Source of the DNA: Halobellus sp. MBLA0158
GTDB lineage: Archaea; Halobacteriota; Halobacteria; Halobacteriales; Haloferacaceae
Length of the DNA stretch: 64,000 nucleotides
NCBI RefSeq assembly: GCF_041477585.1
Contig: NZ_JBGNYA010000001.1
Location: 806,001-870,000 of the forward strand
Direction of reading: 5' to 3'
In this document: one piece after another, positions 1 to 9,153 of the stretch
Layout of the letters: every line of letters starts with the position of its first letter
Numbering within the stretch: position 1 is the stretch's first letter
Notes under the pieces: generated by a model
Seen by the model: only the letters and a program-made list of their open reading frames with translations
Databases searched by the model: none
Told to the model about the DNA's origin: nothing
Program-made: the position numbers and the translations under genes

Positions 1-515
1 ATGTCTACTACCACGACGCCGCGACGCCCGAAGGCGTCCACCTCTGGTCGAACGACTCGATCCCCTCGGACTCGGGCCCGGTCCAGCTCGCCTGCGACGG
101 CGACGATATGATCATCCAGGTCGACTTCACGAGCCCCGACCAGCCGCTGACCTACACCGACGGCGACTTCGACGGCGACGACGGCGACGAGACCGCACTC
201 GACTGGGCGGACCGGAACGACTCGTCGGCGCAGGCGCCGAGCCCGACCACCTTCGCCCACCCCGGCGACGACGGCGAGAACACCACCTACTCGTTCGGGG
301 ACCGGCAGAACCTCCGGATCCTCACCCGCCACTACTTCGCGACCTTCGACTCGGACTTCAAGCTCGCTGTCAGCCACGGGCCGGGCGACCGCGGCACCTC
401 ACAGATCGACGTGAGCGGCTCTGGCGGGACGCTCCGCTACAACACCACCGGCGAGGGCTCCTACATCACCTACCTGCACGTGACCGAAAACAACGTGAGC
501 GTGGCGCTGAACTGA
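1..515 (+). CDS. C-terminal part of a secreted or pilin-like protein (partial)
   Basis: The reading frame (codons starting at base 3) is open from the left edge of the window to the stop at 513-515, so the start lies outside. The visible 170 residues are acidic, rich in Asp, Gly, Ser and Thr, with several N-x-S/T sequons and a beta-strand-like C-terminal end (about residues 130-170). This fits an extracytoplasmic protein. The pilin-like DUF7289 gene 500 bp away suggests a pilin-family protein, but the N-terminal segment that would decide this is missing. The family is not identified. Confidence 0.7.
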   Translation, partial: VYYHDAATPEGVHLWSNDSIPSDSGPVQLACDGDDMIIQVDFTSPDQPLTYTDGDFDGDDGDETALDWADRNDSSAQAPSPTTFAHPGDDGENTTYSFGDRQNLRILTRHYFATFDSDFKLAVSHGPGDRGTSQIDVSGSGGTLRYNTTGEGSYITYLHVTENNVSVALN

Positions 516-529
516 GGGCGGTCCTATCC

Positions 530-976
530 CTATCGGTCGTGCAGCCCTTCGGTGAGGCTGAGCACGCCGTTGCCGACCTCGACCAGGACCGTCCCGTCGG
601 GCGAGTCGTCGATCAGACAGCGAAGGGTCCGGCTGCGTTCGTCATCGAGCGTCGCCCGGACCTCGTAGGCGCCCGTCGGGAGCGCGTTGATCTCGCTCCT
701 GAGCGCGCCCGGCTCCAGCGCGTACGTCGTCTCGAACGCGACGTCGCCGTCCGGCGCGCGGACTTCGAGGTCGAGTTCGTAGGTCGTCTCGTGGGCGTAG
801 CTCCGGACGTGGACGTCCTCGCTGTTCAGCGTTCGCGGGTCGTCGACGCCGACGTCGCTGTCGATGTCGTCGCTTTCGACCTCATCGGCGACCGCTTCGC
901 GGGAGGGGCTGGGGGCGGCGCCGGCGTCGGTTCGCTCGTCGGTGACGCGTCGCCGCGTCGTCTGCTGCGGGGCCAT
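530..976 (-). CDS. conserved haloarchaeal hypothetical protein
   Basis: This is a 148-aa acidic protein with no membrane segment or signal peptide. The first 50 residues are low-complexity and charged. The rest (about 55-148) looks like a compact beta-rich domain. I chose the ATG at 974-976 (MAPQQTT) over a start nine codons upstream because an AT-rich TATA-like box at 1000-1007 lies 24-31 nt before it, the distance seen in leaderless archaeal genes. It converges on the partial gene to its left, 14 bp apart. I do not recognise the function. Confidence 0.7.
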   Translation of the reverse strand: MAPQQTTRRRVTDERTDAGAAPSPSREAVADEVESDDIDSDVGVDDPRTLNSEDVHVRSYAHETTYELDLEVRAPDGDVAFETTYALEPGALRSEINALPTGAYEVRATLDDERSRTLRCLIDDSPDGTVLVEVGNGVLSLTEGLHDR

Positions 977-1041
977 ATTCGAGACGTTGTATTCGACTAA
1001 CAAATAGCCACCCTAGGGTCAAAGCGCCTTTTGAGTGATCG

Positions 1042-1842
1042 CTACTCGAAGGCGGTCGTCACCCGCGTCCAGACGACGGTGACCCGCTCGACGTCGCCGA
1101 CGTCCGAGACGGTACAGGCGATCCGGCCGGACGCGTCGGGCGTCGGCGCCGCGACCTCGTCGCAGGCGAACCCCCGCGACTCGTAGTGCCGCGCCCAGGC
1201 GTCGGTGTAGGGCGTCGTCACGTTCACGCGGACCATATCGTAGCTCGCCGAGTCCTCGTCGTAGAACACCCGCGACCTGTCCGCGAGCATCCGGATCCGG
1301 ACGGTGTCGGAGCCGCCGACGGCCGGCGTACCGACGTGTTCCTGCTTGATCAGCCGCAACAGCACCCGGTCGTCGGCGACGACGAGCGGCGGCCCCCGGA
1401 CGACCGTCGCGCCGCCCCGCTCGCTGTCGCGGATGACCGCGCCGTTTGCGAAGCGGATCTCGCCGCCCGTCTCGACATCGTAGACGAGCGCGGCGGTCGC
1501 GTACGACCACGACTCCGCCGGACCGCTCGCCGGGTCGACCGTCACGTTCACCGCGACGCCGTCGGTCGAGCGGAGGGTCGCGTCCGCGAGCCTCACCTCC
1601 GTCCCCCGGCTCGGCGCGCCTTCCAGGAGGTCGCCGAGGTTGTCCGCGAGGACGTCGAACGCCCGCTGGGCGTTCTCGACCCGCTCGGCGTCGCGGGTGG
1701 ATTCGAGCTCGGAGACCCCGAGTGCGTAGACCGTGCCGACCGAGGCGACGACGAGCGCGAAGACGAGGACGAAGCTGATCGTCTCGCTGACCGCGCGGTC
1801 GCGGCTGTCTCCCCCCGCTTTCCTCCCGCCCCCGCGTCCCAT
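1042..1842 (-). CDS. DUF7289-type pilin-like membrane-anchored protein
   Basis: The protein has 266 aa. Residues 1-15 are basic (GRKAGGDSRDRAVSE), followed by one hydrophobic helix at about 18-40 and then an N-terminal coiled region, RDAERVENAQRAFDVLAD, typical of the haloarchaeal DUF7289 family. The short basic leader, the RAVSE motif and the single helix resemble class III (type IV pilin) signal peptides, so the rest is expected outside the membrane. The start ATG is at 1840-1842. An AT-rich stretch at 1868-1876 lies at a suitable TATA distance. The PilB/PilC motor genes are about 10 kb away, so a pilus role is only an inference. Confidence 0.75.
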   Translation of the reverse strand: MGRGGGRKAGGDSRDRAVSETISFVLVFALVVASVGTVYALGVSELESTRDAERVENAQRAFDVLADNLGDLLEGAPSRGTEVRLADATLRSTDGVAVNVTVDPASGPAESWSYATAALVYDVETGGEIRFANGAVIRDSERGGATVVRGPPLVVADDRVLLRLIKQEHVGTPAVGGSDTVRIRMLADRSRVFYDEDSASYDMVRVNVTTPYTDAWARHYESRGFACDEVAAPTPDASGRIACTVSDVGDVERVTVVWTRVTTAFE

Positions 1843-2043
1843 ACCCGAAGCTATCACGGTCGCGGAGTTAAGTGTGCTGTCGGCGACTCCTCCGCGTTGC
1901 CGGACGTTTATACGCGATGACGGACCCACGACCCCCGTGATCTGACGACGGCCTCGCGTCGGACCGCGGGTGTTCGGCATCCCGACGCGAGGAACGGTGG
2001 ACCGTGCCGACTGTTCGCACTCGGCTCCCGGAGAGCGTCGCGA

Positions 2044-2056
2044 ACGCGAAAAAAAC
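2044..2056 (-). terminator. T-rich terminator after gltB
   Basis: On the minus strand a run of seven T (A run at 2049-2055 on the plus strand) follows the gltB stop by about 30 nt. It is flanked by short complementary CGCG segments. Archaeal RNA polymerase terminates at such T tracts. Confidence 0.55.
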
Positions 2057-2084
2057 GCGGGCGATTCGGAGTCGGGCGACCCCG

Positions 2085-5000
2085 TCAGTCGTCGCTGGTC
2101 TGGGCCGCCGCCGCGCCGTCGTCTTCGGCCGCCGCCGTGGCCGCCGGCGGCAGTTCCTTGCGGACGTCGTCGCGGGCGCGCTCTTCGATGACCTCCGCGT
2201 ACGCGTCGGGCATCACCTTCACGAAGTCGGAGACGACCTCGCTCCAGTCGTCGAGCATCCACTGCGCGCGGTCGCTGTCGGTGTAGTCCGCGTGGTTCTC
2301 GACGAGCCGGCGGAGCATCCGCAGGTCGGAGTCGTCGAGGTCCTCCGACAGCGAGACCATTCCCGTGTTGGTCTTGCCGGCGAACTCGTCGTCGGGGTCG
2401 TAGACGTAGGCGACGCCGCCCGACATCCCAGCCGCGAAGTTGCGCCCGGTGTCGCCGAGCACCGCGACCACGCCGCCGGTCATGTACTCACAGCCGTGGT
2501 CGCCGACGCCCTCGACGACGGCCTTCACGCCGGAGTTGCGGACGGCGAAGCGCTCGCCGGCGACGCCGTTGACGTAGAGTTCGCCCTGGGTCGCGCCGTA
2601 GAGGGCGACGTTGCCGACGAGGACGTTCTCGTCGGCCTCGTAGGCGGCCGTCTCGGGCGTCTTGACGATGAGCTTCCCGCCGGAGAGGCCCTTGCCGATG
2701 TAGTCGTTGGCCGCGCCGGTGAGATCCATCGTCACGCCGTCGGCGAGGAACGCGCCGAACGACTGGCCGGCGACGCCGTCGAAGGTACACCGGATGGTGT
2801 CGTCCGGCAGGCCGTCGCCGCCGTACTTCGTGCTGATCTGGTTCGACAGCATCGCGCCGACCGCGCGGTCGACGTTCGAGATCTCCGATTCGATCGCGAC
2901 CGGCTCGCCCGACTCGATGGCGGGCTGGGCCCGCTCGATCAGCTCGTGGTCGAGCTGGGCCTCGACGCCCGCGTGGATCTGCTCTTCGGTCTTCCGCCGC
3001 GAGTCGCCGGCGGGCTCGGCGATGACCTCCGAGAGGTCGAGGTGTCTCGCCTTCTCGTGGTCGGTCTCGCGCTGGGTCAGGAGCGACGGTCGCCCGATCA
3101 TCTCGTCGAGCGAGGTGAAGCCCAGTTCGGCCATGATCTCGCGCAGTTCCTGCGCGATGAACGTCATGTAGTTGATGACGTGGTCGGGCTGGCCGGGGAA
3201 GCGGTTCCGGAGGTTCTCCCGCTGGGTGGCGACGCCGACCGGGCAGGTGTTCTCGTGGCACTGCCGGGCCATCACACAGCCCGAGGTGACGAGCGAGGCC
3301 GTCCCGAAGACGTACTCCTCGCCGCCCAGGAGGGCCGCGACCGCGACGTCGCGGCCGGTCTTCATCCCGCCGTCGACGGTGACGCGGATCCGCGAGCGTA
3401 GGCCGGTCGCCCGGAGCATCTGGTTGGCCTCCGAGAGGCCGAGCTCCCACGGCAGGCCGGCGTTCTTGATCGACGTCTTCGGCGACGCGCCGGTCCCGCC
3501 GTCGTGGCCCGAGATGTGGACCACGTCGGCGTTGGCCTTCGCGACGCCGGCGGCGATGGTGCCGATGCCGGCCTCCGAGACCAGCTTCACGTTGATGTCG
3601 GCGTCGGGGTTGGCCGCCTTGAGGTCGTGGATCAGCTGCTTGAGGTCCTCGATCGAGTAGATGTCGTGGAGCGGCGGCGGCGAGATCAGGCCCACGCCCG
3701 GCGTCGCAAAGCGGACGTGCGCGATCATCTCGTTCACCTTCTTGCCGGGCAGGTGGCCGCCCTCGCCGGGCTTCGAGCCCTGCGCCATCTTGATCTGGAG
3801 CTCCTCGGCGTTCGAGAGATACTCCGAGGTGACGCCGAAGCGGCCGGAGGCGACCTGCTTGACGTTGCACTCCTTTTCGGTGTTGAACCGCTCGGGCGGC
3901 TCGCCGCCCTCGCCGGAGTTGGACTTCCCGCCGAGGCGGTTCATCGCGATGGAGTTGTTCTCGTGGGCCTCCGGCGAGAGGCTCCCGAGCGACATCGCCG
4001 CCGTCGAGAAGCGCTGGACGATCTCCTCGACCGGCTCGACCTCCTCGATCGGGACCGGGTCGCGGTCGGAGTCGAACTCCAGGAGGCCGCGGAGCGTCTG
4101 GAGCTCCTCGGACTGGTCGTTGATGAGCTGGGCGAACTCCTGGTACTTCTCGTAGTCGCCCGAGCGGACCGCCTGCTGGAGCGTGCCGACGGTCTGGGGG
4201 TTCCACTGGTGGTGGATCCCGTCGGAGCGGTGCTCGTACTCGCCCTGGCGTTCGAGCTCGGGGTCGGCGCCGTAGGCGACGGCGTGCCGCGTCAGGGTGT
4301 CCTCTTCGATGACGTCGATGCCGATGCCCTCGGTGCGGATCTCAGTGCCCTCGAAGTACTCGGCGACGAACTCCGAATCGAGGCCGACCGCCTCGAAGAT
4401 CTGCGCGCCCTGGTAGGACTCGACCGTCGAGATGCCCATCTTGGCCATCGTCTTCAGGAGGCCGTCTTCGAGCGCCTTCTTGTAGGCCGCGATCGCCTCG
4501 CTCTCGTCGGCGCCGTCGGGGCCGGCGACGATGTCGCCGATCGTCTGGTAGGCGAGGTAGGGGTTGACCGCGTCCGCGCCGTAGCCGACGAGCGTCGCGA
4601 GGTGGTGGACCTCCCGCGGGTCGCCCGACTCGACGACGAGGCCGGCGTGGTTGCGCAGGCCGTTCCGGACGAGGCTGTGGTGGACCGCCCCGGTCACCAG
4701 CAGGCTCGGGATCGCCACCCGCTCGGGGCCGAGGTCGCGATCGGAGAGCACGACCACGTCGGCGCCGTCCTCGATGGCTTCCGCGGCGTCCTCGCGGACC
4801 GCCTCGACGGCCGCTTCGAGGTCCTCGCCCTTCTCGTAGGTGATGTCGACGATCGTCGACTCCATCGCGTCGTCGTCGGCGTCGCCGAGCGACTTGATCC
4901 CCGCCGTCTGTGCGTCGGTCAGGACGGGCGAGTCGAGGACGAGCTGCCGGGCGTGTTCGGGGGTCTCATCGAGGAGGTTCTGCTGGGCGCCTAGCCGCGA

Positions 5001-6629
5001 CTCCAGGGACGTGACCAGCTCCTCGCGGATGTAGTCAAGCGGCGGGTTCGTCACCTGGGCGAACAGCTGCTTGAAGTACGTGAAGAGCGGTCGGTTGAAG
5101 TCCGAAAGCACCGACAGCGGCGTGTCGTCGCCCATCGAGCCGACGGGGTCCTTGCCGTCTTTCGCCATCGGCTCGATCAGGTGATCGAGCTGGTCGTGGG
5201 TGTAGCCGAACGCCGCCTGCTGCGAGCGGAGGTGTTCGACCTCGCCGCGCGGCTCGTAGTCGTCCTCGTCGACGAGCTCGTCGAGTTGGCGCTGCTCCTC
5301 GTCGACCCACTCGCCGTACTTCTCGTCGGTCAGCGACTCGAAGACCTCCTCGTCGGGGATGACGCGCCCCTCGTCGGGGTCGGCGACGAACAGCTGGCCG
5401 GGCTGGAGCCGGCCGCGCTCTTTGATCTCGCTGGGGTCGGTGTCGAGGGCGCCGACCTCGCTGGCCATCACGAGCGTGTTGTCGGTCGTGACGTCGTACC
5501 GGCAGGGCCGGAGCCCGTTCCGGTCGAGGACGGCCGCGACGCGGTCGCCGTCGGTCGCGGCGACGAGCGCGGGGCCGTCCCACGGCTCGATCAGGGAGGC
5601 GTGGTAGTCGTACCAGTCGCGGCGCTCCTCGTCCATCCGGTCGTCGTTGCGGTACGCTTCCGGAATCAGCATCCGCAGGACGTGCGGGAGCTCGCGGCCG
5701 CTCTGGAGGAGGAGTTCGACCGCGTTGTCGACCGAGGCCGTGTCCGACTGATCGGGGTCGTTGATGACGGGCTTGAGCGTCTCCAGGTCCTCGCCGAAGT
5801 CCGGGTGTTCGAGGTCCGTCTCGCGGCTCCGCATCCAGTTGATGTTGCCCTGGATGGTGTTGATCTCGCCGTTGTGGATGATGTGTCGGTAGGGGTGTGC
5901 GAGGTGCCACGCGCCGAGGGTGTTCGTCGAGAAGCGCGCGTGGACGAGCGTCAGCGTCGTCTTGAGCCGCTCGTCGGCGAGGTCGAGGAAGTAGTCGGCG
6001 AGCTGGTCGCCCTTGAGCAGGCCCTTGTAGACGACCGTCTTCCGGGAGAGCGAGCAGATGTAGAAGCGCGCCGCGCCCGCGGAGTCGAGCTCTTCGACCT
6101 CGTTCTCGACGGCGCGCCGCGCGACGTACAGCGCGCGGTCGAACTCGTCGGCGTCGAGGTCGCCGTCGGGGACGACGAACGCCTGCCAGATGTCCGGCTC
6201 GGATTCGAGCGCGGTCGCGCCCAGGTCGCTGTTGTCGGTCGGGACGTCGCGCCAGTGGCGGACGGCCAGCCCGTGCTCGGCGAGGATGCGCTCGAAGATG
6301 GCGATGAGCCCCTCGCGGGCGGCGTCGTCCTGGGGCATAAAGATCGAGCCGACGGCGTACTCCTCGGGGAGGTCGGCGTCGACGACGGCCTCGAAGAATT
6401 CGTCGGGCCGCTGGATCATAATCCCGGCGCCGTCTCCCGTGTTCTCCTCCGCACCGGTGGTGCCTCGGTGCTGGAGGTTCTCCAGGAGTTCTACCCCGTC
6501 GGCGATGGTCTCGTGCGATCGGCCGCCGTCGAGATCGATTACGGCGCCGACGCCGCAGTTCGACCGCTCGTCCGTCGGATCCGCGAGCCCGACGGACTCG
6601 CCAGTCGTGTGGTTGTGTGGCTTGGTCAT
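2085..6629 (-). CDS. gltB: glutamate synthase large subunit
   Basis: This is a 1514-aa GOGAT large subunit, close to the usual length. It makes two glutamates from glutamine and 2-oxoglutarate. Order of parts: N-terminal class II glutamine amidotransferase (Cys25 in SNCGVGAV is the nucleophile exposed by removal of the propeptide), a central domain, the FMN-binding synthase domain, and a C-terminal beta-helix domain (about 1270-1480). The 3Fe-4S cysteines are Cys1118, Cys1124 and Cys1129 (CVMARQCHENTC). The final 25 residues are an Ala/Asp-rich tail. No small subunit gene adjoins, so the electron donor (ferredoxin or NAD(P)H through another protein) cannot be told from the window. Transcription appears to start from the TATA box at about 6692-6700. 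Confidence 0.97.
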   Translation of the reverse strand: MTKPHNHTTGESVGLADPTDERSNCGVGAVIDLDGGRSHETIADGVELLENLQHRGTTGAEENTGDGAGIMIQRPDEFFEAVVDADLPEEYAVGSIFMPQDDAAREGLIAIFERILAEHGLAVRHWRDVPTDNSDLGATALESEPDIWQAFVVPDGDLDADEFDRALYVARRAVENEVEELDSAGAARFYICSLSRKTVVYKGLLKGDQLADYFLDLADERLKTTLTLVHARFSTNTLGAWHLAHPYRHIIHNGEINTIQGNINWMRSRETDLEHPDFGEDLETLKPVINDPDQSDTASVDNAVELLLQSGRELPHVLRMLIPEAYRNDDRMDEERRDWYDYHASLIEPWDGPALVAATDGDRVAAVLDRNGLRPCRYDVTTDNTLVMASEVGALDTDPSEIKERGRLQPGQLFVADPDEGRVIPDEEVFESLTDEKYGEWVDEEQRQLDELVDEDDYEPRGEVEHLRSQQAAFGYTHDQLDHLIEPMAKDGKDPVGSMGDDTPLSVLSDFNRPLFTYFKQLFAQVTNPPLDYIREELVTSLESRLGAQQNLLDETPEHARQLVLDSPVLTDAQTAGIKSLGDADDDAMESTIVDITYEKGEDLEAAVEAVREDAAEAIEDGADVVVLSDRDLGPERVAIPSLLVTGAVHHSLVRNGLRNHAGLVVESGDPREVHHLATLVGYGADAVNPYLAYQTIGDIVAGPDGADESEAIAAYKKALEDGLLKTMAKMGISTVESYQGAQIFEAVGLDSEFVAEYFEGTEIRTEGIGIDVIEEDTLTRHAVAYGADPELERQGEYEHRSDGIHHQWNPQTVGTLQQAVRSGDYEKYQEFAQLINDQSEELQTLRGLLEFDSDRDPVPIEEVEPVEEIVQRFSTAAMSLGSLSPEAHENNSIAMNRLGGKSNSGEGGEPPERFNTEKECNVKQVASGRFGVTSEYLSNAEELQIKMAQGSKPGEGGHLPGKKVNEMIAHVRFATPGVGLISPPPLHDIYSIEDLKQLIHDLKAANPDADINVKLVSEAGIGTIAAGVAKANADVVHISGHDGGTGASPKTSIKNAGLPWELGLSEANQMLRATGLRSRIRVTVDGGMKTGRDVAVAALLGGEEYVFGTASLVTSGCVMARQCHENTCPVGVATQRENLRNRFPGQPDHVINYMTFIAQELREIMAELGFTSLDEMIGRPSLLTQRETDHEKARHLDLSEVIAEPAGDSRRKTEEQIHAGVEAQLDHELIERAQPAIESGEPVAIESEISNVDRAVGAMLSNQISTKYGGDGLPDDTIRCTFDGVAGQSFGAFLADGVTMDLTGAANDYIGKGLSGGKLIVKTPETAAYEADENVLVGNVALYGATQGELYVNGVAGERFAVRNSGVKAVVEGVGDHGCEYMTGGVVAVLGDTGRNFAAGMSGGVAYVYDPDDEFAGKTNTGMVSLSEDLDDSDLRMLRRLVENHADYTDSDRAQWMLDDWSEVVSDFVKVMPDAYAEVIEERARDDVRKELPPAATAAAEDDGAAAAQTSDD

Positions 6630-6677
6630 AGGCCCCCTTTGAACTACCCCCTAAAGGACCTTCTCCTGTAAGCATAA

Positions 6678-6701
6678 TGGTTCACTAACCACATATAAGG
6701 A
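6678..6701 (-). promoter_or_regulatory. gltB promoter with a small palindrome
   Basis: On the minus strand the sequence CCTTATATGT (6692-6701) is a good TATA box, about 63 nt before the gltB ATG. Directly downstream lies the perfect inverted repeat TGGTT-CACT-AACCA (6678-6691), between TATA box and expected transcription start. A protein bound there would block initiation, which fits nitrogen-responsive repression. The regulator is unknown. Confidence 0.5.
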
Positions 6702-6771
6702 CATATCAGCAATACAAATCTGATCGGGGTTCGATTCGACGTTCGACGAACTGCCGTCGTGTCGACGGGCG

Positions 6772-8526
6772 TCAGCGCGGGTCGGTACCGGCGACGCCGG
6801 TGAACTCGAAGCGCGCGCCGCTGTCCCACTCTACGATGTCGACGCTCCAGCCGTGGGCGTCCGCGATCTCGCGGACGACCGCGAGGCCGATCCCCGTGCC
6901 CTCGTCGGCGGTCGAGTACCCGCGGTCGAACACCCGCGACGGGTCCGCGACCGCGATCCCCGGGCCGTCGTCTTCGATCGCGAACCCGTCGGCGAGGGGC
7001 TCCACGCGGACCGTCTCGCCGCCGTGTTCGATCGCGTTCACCAACACGTTCTCCAACAGCTGTCGGAGCCGGTCTTCGTCCGCTTCGATCCACCCCAGCT
7101 CTCCGATTTCGAGGGACGTCCGGTGGCTCGGTCCGCCGATGACCTCCCAGGCGTCCTCGATCGCCTCCGCGAGATCGATCCGGTCCGTGCTCCCGATGTC
7201 TTTGCCCTCGCGGGCCAGCCACAGCACGTCGCCGATGATCCGCTCCATCCGGTCGAGGCTCCGCTCGACCTGCTCGAAGTACGCGTCGTCGCCGGTCTCG
7301 CGGGCGAGCTCGACGTACCCTTGGGCGGTCGCCAGCGGATTCCGGAGGTCGTGGCTGACGGTGCTCGCGAACACCTCCAGCTGCTCGTTTTTCCGCTCGA
7401 TCGCCCGCTTTTGCTCCTCGTGTTCGGAGATGTTGCGGGTGATCACGAGGAAGCGATCCTCGCCCTGGATGTCGAGCCGGCGGACGTGAACCTCCGCGGG
7501 GAAGGTCGAGCCGTCGACCCGCTTGAACTCGGTCTCGACGCTGAGCCGCTCGTCGAGGTCGAGCCCCCTGATCGTCTCCTTCAGCGTGTCGGGGTCGAGG
7601 TTCGTGTCGACCTCCCAGACCTTCTTGCCGACGAGTTCCTCCTTCGAGGCGCCCATCTCCTCGCAGAACCGACGGTTCACGTCGAGGATCGTCCCCTCGG
7701 CGTCGTGCATATCGATCATGTCCGGCGACTCTTCGAGGAGCGCCTCCAGCCGAGCGGTCTTCCGGCGGAGCTGGCGCTCGCGCTCCTGCTGTTCGGTGAT
7801 GTCCCTGATCGTACAGACGATATCGCCCTGTTCGGTCTTCGAAAGCGAGTGCGACTCGACGAAGGTGCTCCCGTCGGCCCGGAGCCCGACCGTCTTCCCC
7901 TGCCAGGAGCCTTCCTCGTACACCGTCGGGAGGACGTCGTTTTCGATCCACTCGATGTCCTCATCGCGGTAGATCAGCTCCCAGCGCTCGCCGACCATCT
8001 CCTCGGGGTCGTACCCGTAGAGGTCGGCGTACGCCTCGTTCACGTAGACGAACTCCTCGTTCTCGTCGAGGATGCTGATGCCTTCCCTGGCGGTCTCGAT
8101 CGCGCTGAGGTGTCGCTGCCGCTCCCGTTGCGCGCGGGCCCGCTCGACGCTGTTCCGGATCCGGTTCGCCAGCAGTTCGTACTGCTCGGTGCCCGGGCTC
8201 TTCTGGAGGTAATCGGAGACGCCCGCCGAAATCGCGTCGCTCGCGACCTCCTCGGAGCCCTTCCCGGTGAACAGAATGAACGGGAGATCCGAGTGGGTCT
8301 CCCTGACCGCTTCCAGGAACTCGATCCCGTCGCGTCCCGGCATCTCGTAGTCGCTGACGACGCAGTCGACCTCGGCGTCGACCGACCGCAGCCGTTCGAG
8401 CCCCGCTTCGGCCGACGTCACGGTCTCGACCTCGAAACGCGGGTCCACCCGTTCGAGAAAGTCCGCGGTCAGATCGCCGATGCTCGGTTCGTCATCGACG
8501 TGGAGGACCCGGATCGAGTCTGCCAT
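6772..8526 (-). CDS. receiver-PAS-PAS histidine kinase
   Basis: The protein has 584 aa and is soluble. Order of parts: response-regulator receiver (1-125, phospho-acceptor Asp59 in VVSDYEMPG), a coiled linker, two PAS domains (about 135-260 and 265-375), HisKA with His392 (STVSHDLRN), and HATPase_c with N box (NVLVNAIEHG), G1 (DDGPGI) and G2 (GTGIGLAVV). An N-terminal receiver with sensor PAS domains and no output domain is a common haloarchaeal layout. The kinase probably passes phosphate between its own modules or to an unlinked receiver. The signal is unknown. A TATA-like box (8549-8558) lies 23-32 nt before the ATG, suggesting a leaderless message. No partner regulator adjoins. Confidence 0.9.
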   Translation of the reverse strand: MADSIRVLHVDDEPSIGDLTADFLERVDPRFEVETVTSAEAGLERLRSVDAEVDCVVSDYEMPGRDGIEFLEAVRETHSDLPFILFTGKGSEEVASDAISAGVSDYLQKSPGTEQYELLANRIRNSVERARAQRERQRHLSAIETAREGISILDENEEFVYVNEAYADLYGYDPEEMVGERWELIYRDEDIEWIENDVLPTVYEEGSWQGKTVGLRADGSTFVESHSLSKTEQGDIVCTIRDITEQQERERQLRRKTARLEALLEESPDMIDMHDAEGTILDVNRRFCEEMGASKEELVGKKVWEVDTNLDPDTLKETIRGLDLDERLSVETEFKRVDGSTFPAEVHVRRLDIQGEDRFLVITRNISEHEEQKRAIERKNEQLEVFASTVSHDLRNPLATAQGYVELARETGDDAYFEQVERSLDRMERIIGDVLWLAREGKDIGSTDRIDLAEAIEDAWEVIGGPSHRTSLEIGELGWIEADEDRLRQLLENVLVNAIEHGGETVRVEPLADGFAIEDDGPGIAVADPSRVFDRGYSTADEGTGIGLAVVREIADAHGWSVDIVEWDSGARFEFTGVAGTDPR

Positions 8527-8637
8527 CGAGCGAGTAACGCCTGCAAGCGAATATAAGATTTTGGTCCTGAAGTGACAACAGAATGTCGGAGATGAGATTT
8601 GAGCGACGTGTTTTCGGACGGTTCGGTTCGGAGGTGA

Positions 8638-9026
8638 TACGCCAGCCGGGAATCCCGCGAGCGAACGGAGTGAGCGAGGGGGATGTCGGCCGGCAGATAA
8701 TCGGAGAGAGTGCGCCGGCCGGGATTGTGAACCACGGTCGCTCTGCTCGCTGCGCTCGCGTCGCTCCCTGATTCAAATCCCTGCGGGGCGATTTCGCTGC
8801 TCACTTCGTTCACAGCAGAAATGCGCCGGCTGGGAATCTCCCGAGCGAACGGAGTGAGCGAGGGGGATGTCGGCCGGCAAACGACCGAAGGGAGTGCACC
8901 GGCCGGGATTGTGAACCACGTCGAGACGTTCCTGCTCGCTCACTTCGTTCGCTGCGCGGGCTGCGACTCGCCTGGCTCAAATCCCTGCGGGGCGATTTTC
9001 GTCCTCGCTGTCACTCGGACAGAAAA
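8638..9026. repeat. 184-bp tandem array carrying broken tRNA-Gly 3' ends
   Basis: Four degraded copies of the acceptor/T-arm end of the neighbouring tRNA-Gly gene begin at 8638, 8711, 8822 and 8895, all in the tRNA's orientation. They fall into two tandem units of 184 bp (8711 to 8895, and 8659 to 8843 for a shared segment starting gagcgaacggag). Between 8721-8731 and 8772-8781 the T-arm also appears inverted (GGGATTGTGAA against TTCAAATCCC), so each unit can fold into a hairpin. There is no coding potential. The remaining 8527-8637 stretch holds the kinase promoter and nothing else I can recognise. Confidence 0.85.
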
Positions 9027-9097
9027 TGCGCCGGCCGGGATTTGAACCCGGGCCATGAGCTTGGAAGGCTCAGGTCCTACCACTAGACCACCGGCGC
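9027..9097 (-). tRNA. tRNA-Gly(TCC)
   Basis: The cloverleaf is complete: acceptor GCGCCGG pairing with CCGGCGC, anticodon stem TGAGC/GCTCA, loop CTTCCAA with anticodon TCC, T-arm GGGTTCAAATCCC, discriminator A. CCA is not encoded. A TATA-like box (CCCTTATTCGG on the minus strand, near 9122-9131) lies about 25-34 nt upstream. Confidence 0.97.
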
Positions 9098-9153
9098 GCA
9101 CCCGACTCTTTCCGGTCCCCGAATAAGGGTGTTACCCTTTCGGTCGGCCCGGA

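Noticed and set aside
1843-2262. N-terminal extension of the DUF7289 protein
   Set aside because: The added residues are Arg/Gly-rich, overlap gltB, and would run through the promoter region. The ATG at 1842 is followed by the typical pilin-like start.
8638-9026. CRISPR array
   Set aside because: The repeats are 184 bp apart, imperfect and tied to the tRNA end. There is no set of short identical repeats with unique spacers and no cas gene.
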